Position numbers and translations under genes: made by a program | Part shown: positions 63,381 to 64,000 of the stretch, in pieces | Layout of the letters: each line of letters begins with the position of its first letter | How positions within the stretch are numbered: the first letter of the stretch is position 1 | From: Uloborus plumipes | Taxonomy: Eukaryota > Arthropoda > Arachnida > Araneae > Uloboridae | Length of the DNA: 64,000 nucleotides | Assembly (NCBI GenBank): GCA_038373865.1 | Contig: JAXGGA010001084.1 | Span: forward strand, 62,001-126,000 | Direction: 5' to 3' | The notes under the pieces: model-generated | The model's database searches: none | What the model was told of the DNA's origin: nothing | What the model saw: the letters and a program-made list of their open reading frames with translations, nothing else

Positions 63381-64000
63381 TGGTACACTAAATGAGTGAT
63401 ACTTGTTTCCAAATAATTTTTTAAACAAATATTTCAACGATTGATAAGTTAGCATTGGCAAATAAACGTTTTAAATGTGCTTCTTTCGAAATTATTCGAA
63501 AGAGTTACCAGAAAAGTAAACGATTCGTCATATTCTTGAATTGGAAAGAAAACTCTGAGAGAAATTCATTGCTTTGTCACTGATGTTAAACTTTTTTCTT
63601 ATGCGCATTTTTTTTAAATATATTTGATGAAAGATTGTTTCGATTTGATGCAAAATAAATGCATTTGTGCCAGAAAAATAACCTCATCATTGATGTTAAC
63701 TACATATTTTACTAATGGAAGAAAACTTTCTATAAAAAAAGTAAACAAGAAGTTTTTGAAAAGAGAAAGTAGTTTTCCGCCAAAATTCGTTTTGGTCGTT
63801 CGGAAAGAGGAAAACTCCCGTTTCACCGTCCAAAGCAAAATAATAGTTGTAATTTTTCAATACTTTATTCCTTTTTGAATATATATTTCTTTGAGAAACG
63901 GTTCTGATGCTCGAAACACCTGTTGCGTGTAACATCTCTTTCTCAACGATCTTGCGGGGAATGTTTGTTTTACGAATTTCCCCCATTGAAGAATCGGAAT
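63381..64000. other. Interval without recognised gene
   Basis: ORFs 63624-63878 (+) and 63614-63986 (-) overlap without motif. TTCTGATGCTCGAAACACC (63902) recalls hammerhead core words but lacks stem II. Confidence 0.35.

Noticed and set aside
63895..63935. Third hammerhead motif (CTGATGCTCGAAAC)
   Set aside because: There is no room for stem II between core and GAAA; no PLE context.
1..64000. CRISPR arrays, operons, phage or bacterial genes
   Set aside because: No regular short direct repeats with spacers, no ribosome-binding-site-led ORFs and no long ORFs; the sequence is eukaryotic.

Overview
This 64-kb window is AT-rich eukaryotic nuclear DNA. I cannot support any complete host gene in it. 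It reads as repeat-dense, gene-poor sequence from a large animal genome, most likely an arthropod and possibly an arachnid. That placement is inference from the mix of Helitron, Penelope-like, hAT-like, pogo/Tigger-like, Tc1-like and TTAA-target elements, from several tRNA-derived SINEs, and from the absence of bacterial-type ORFs. There is no operon structure. Only two stretches show recognisable protein homology: the C-terminus of a Helitron Pif1-type helicase (28731-28922, +) and a broken Tc1-type transposase (about 51475-52440, -). A few other open stretches are listed as low-confidence candidate exons or unexplained ORFs.

Layout. 0-11 kb: end of a TTAA-target foldback MITE, an old tandem duplication, an 8-bp-TSD hAT-like MITE, a 106-bp MITE, a TIR element carrying a tRNA-like segment, a satellite of about 207 bp per unit, a second foldback MITE and a pogo-like element. 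11.9-15.1 kb: a 3.2-kb element with very long inverted repeats. 16-23 kb: further foldback MITEs, four TA-target 'CACTGTAAAA' elements (one split by a Penelope-like insertion carrying hammerhead-ribozyme-like motifs), and a SINE with a perfect 13-bp target duplication. 27.9-32.4 kb: a Helitron containing a TTAA-type element that contains a long-TIR element. 32.5-33.0 kb: a second Penelope-like inverted pair with a near-canonical hammerhead motif. 34.3-38.2 kb: several TIR elements. 39.5-41.0 kb: a 1.5-kb near-complete palindrome flanked by TA. 44.5-47.1 kb: a TIR element split by a second member of its own family and then hit by a hAT-like MITE and a pogo-like element. 50-53 kb: a SINE and the Tc1-type relic. 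54.6-55.9 kb: a tRNA-bearing TIR element interrupted by a hAT-like element with a perfect 8-bp TSD and by a SINE. 57-58.7 kb: a dispersed repeat split by a pogo-like element, then the longest open frame of the window. 61-63.3 kb: another small MITE and a 152-bp-period duplication.

The parts do not work together as a pathway. What can be read is an insertion history: target duplications, paralogous empty sites and nesting give relative ages. The most informative points are the hammerhead motifs of the two Penelope-like pairs (one pair with an apparent compensatory change at the C3-G8 core positions), the self-nested family at 44.5-47.1 kb, and the recurring tRNA-like (Pol III-promoter-like) segments inside repeats. 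Coordinates of repeat ends without target duplications are approximate.
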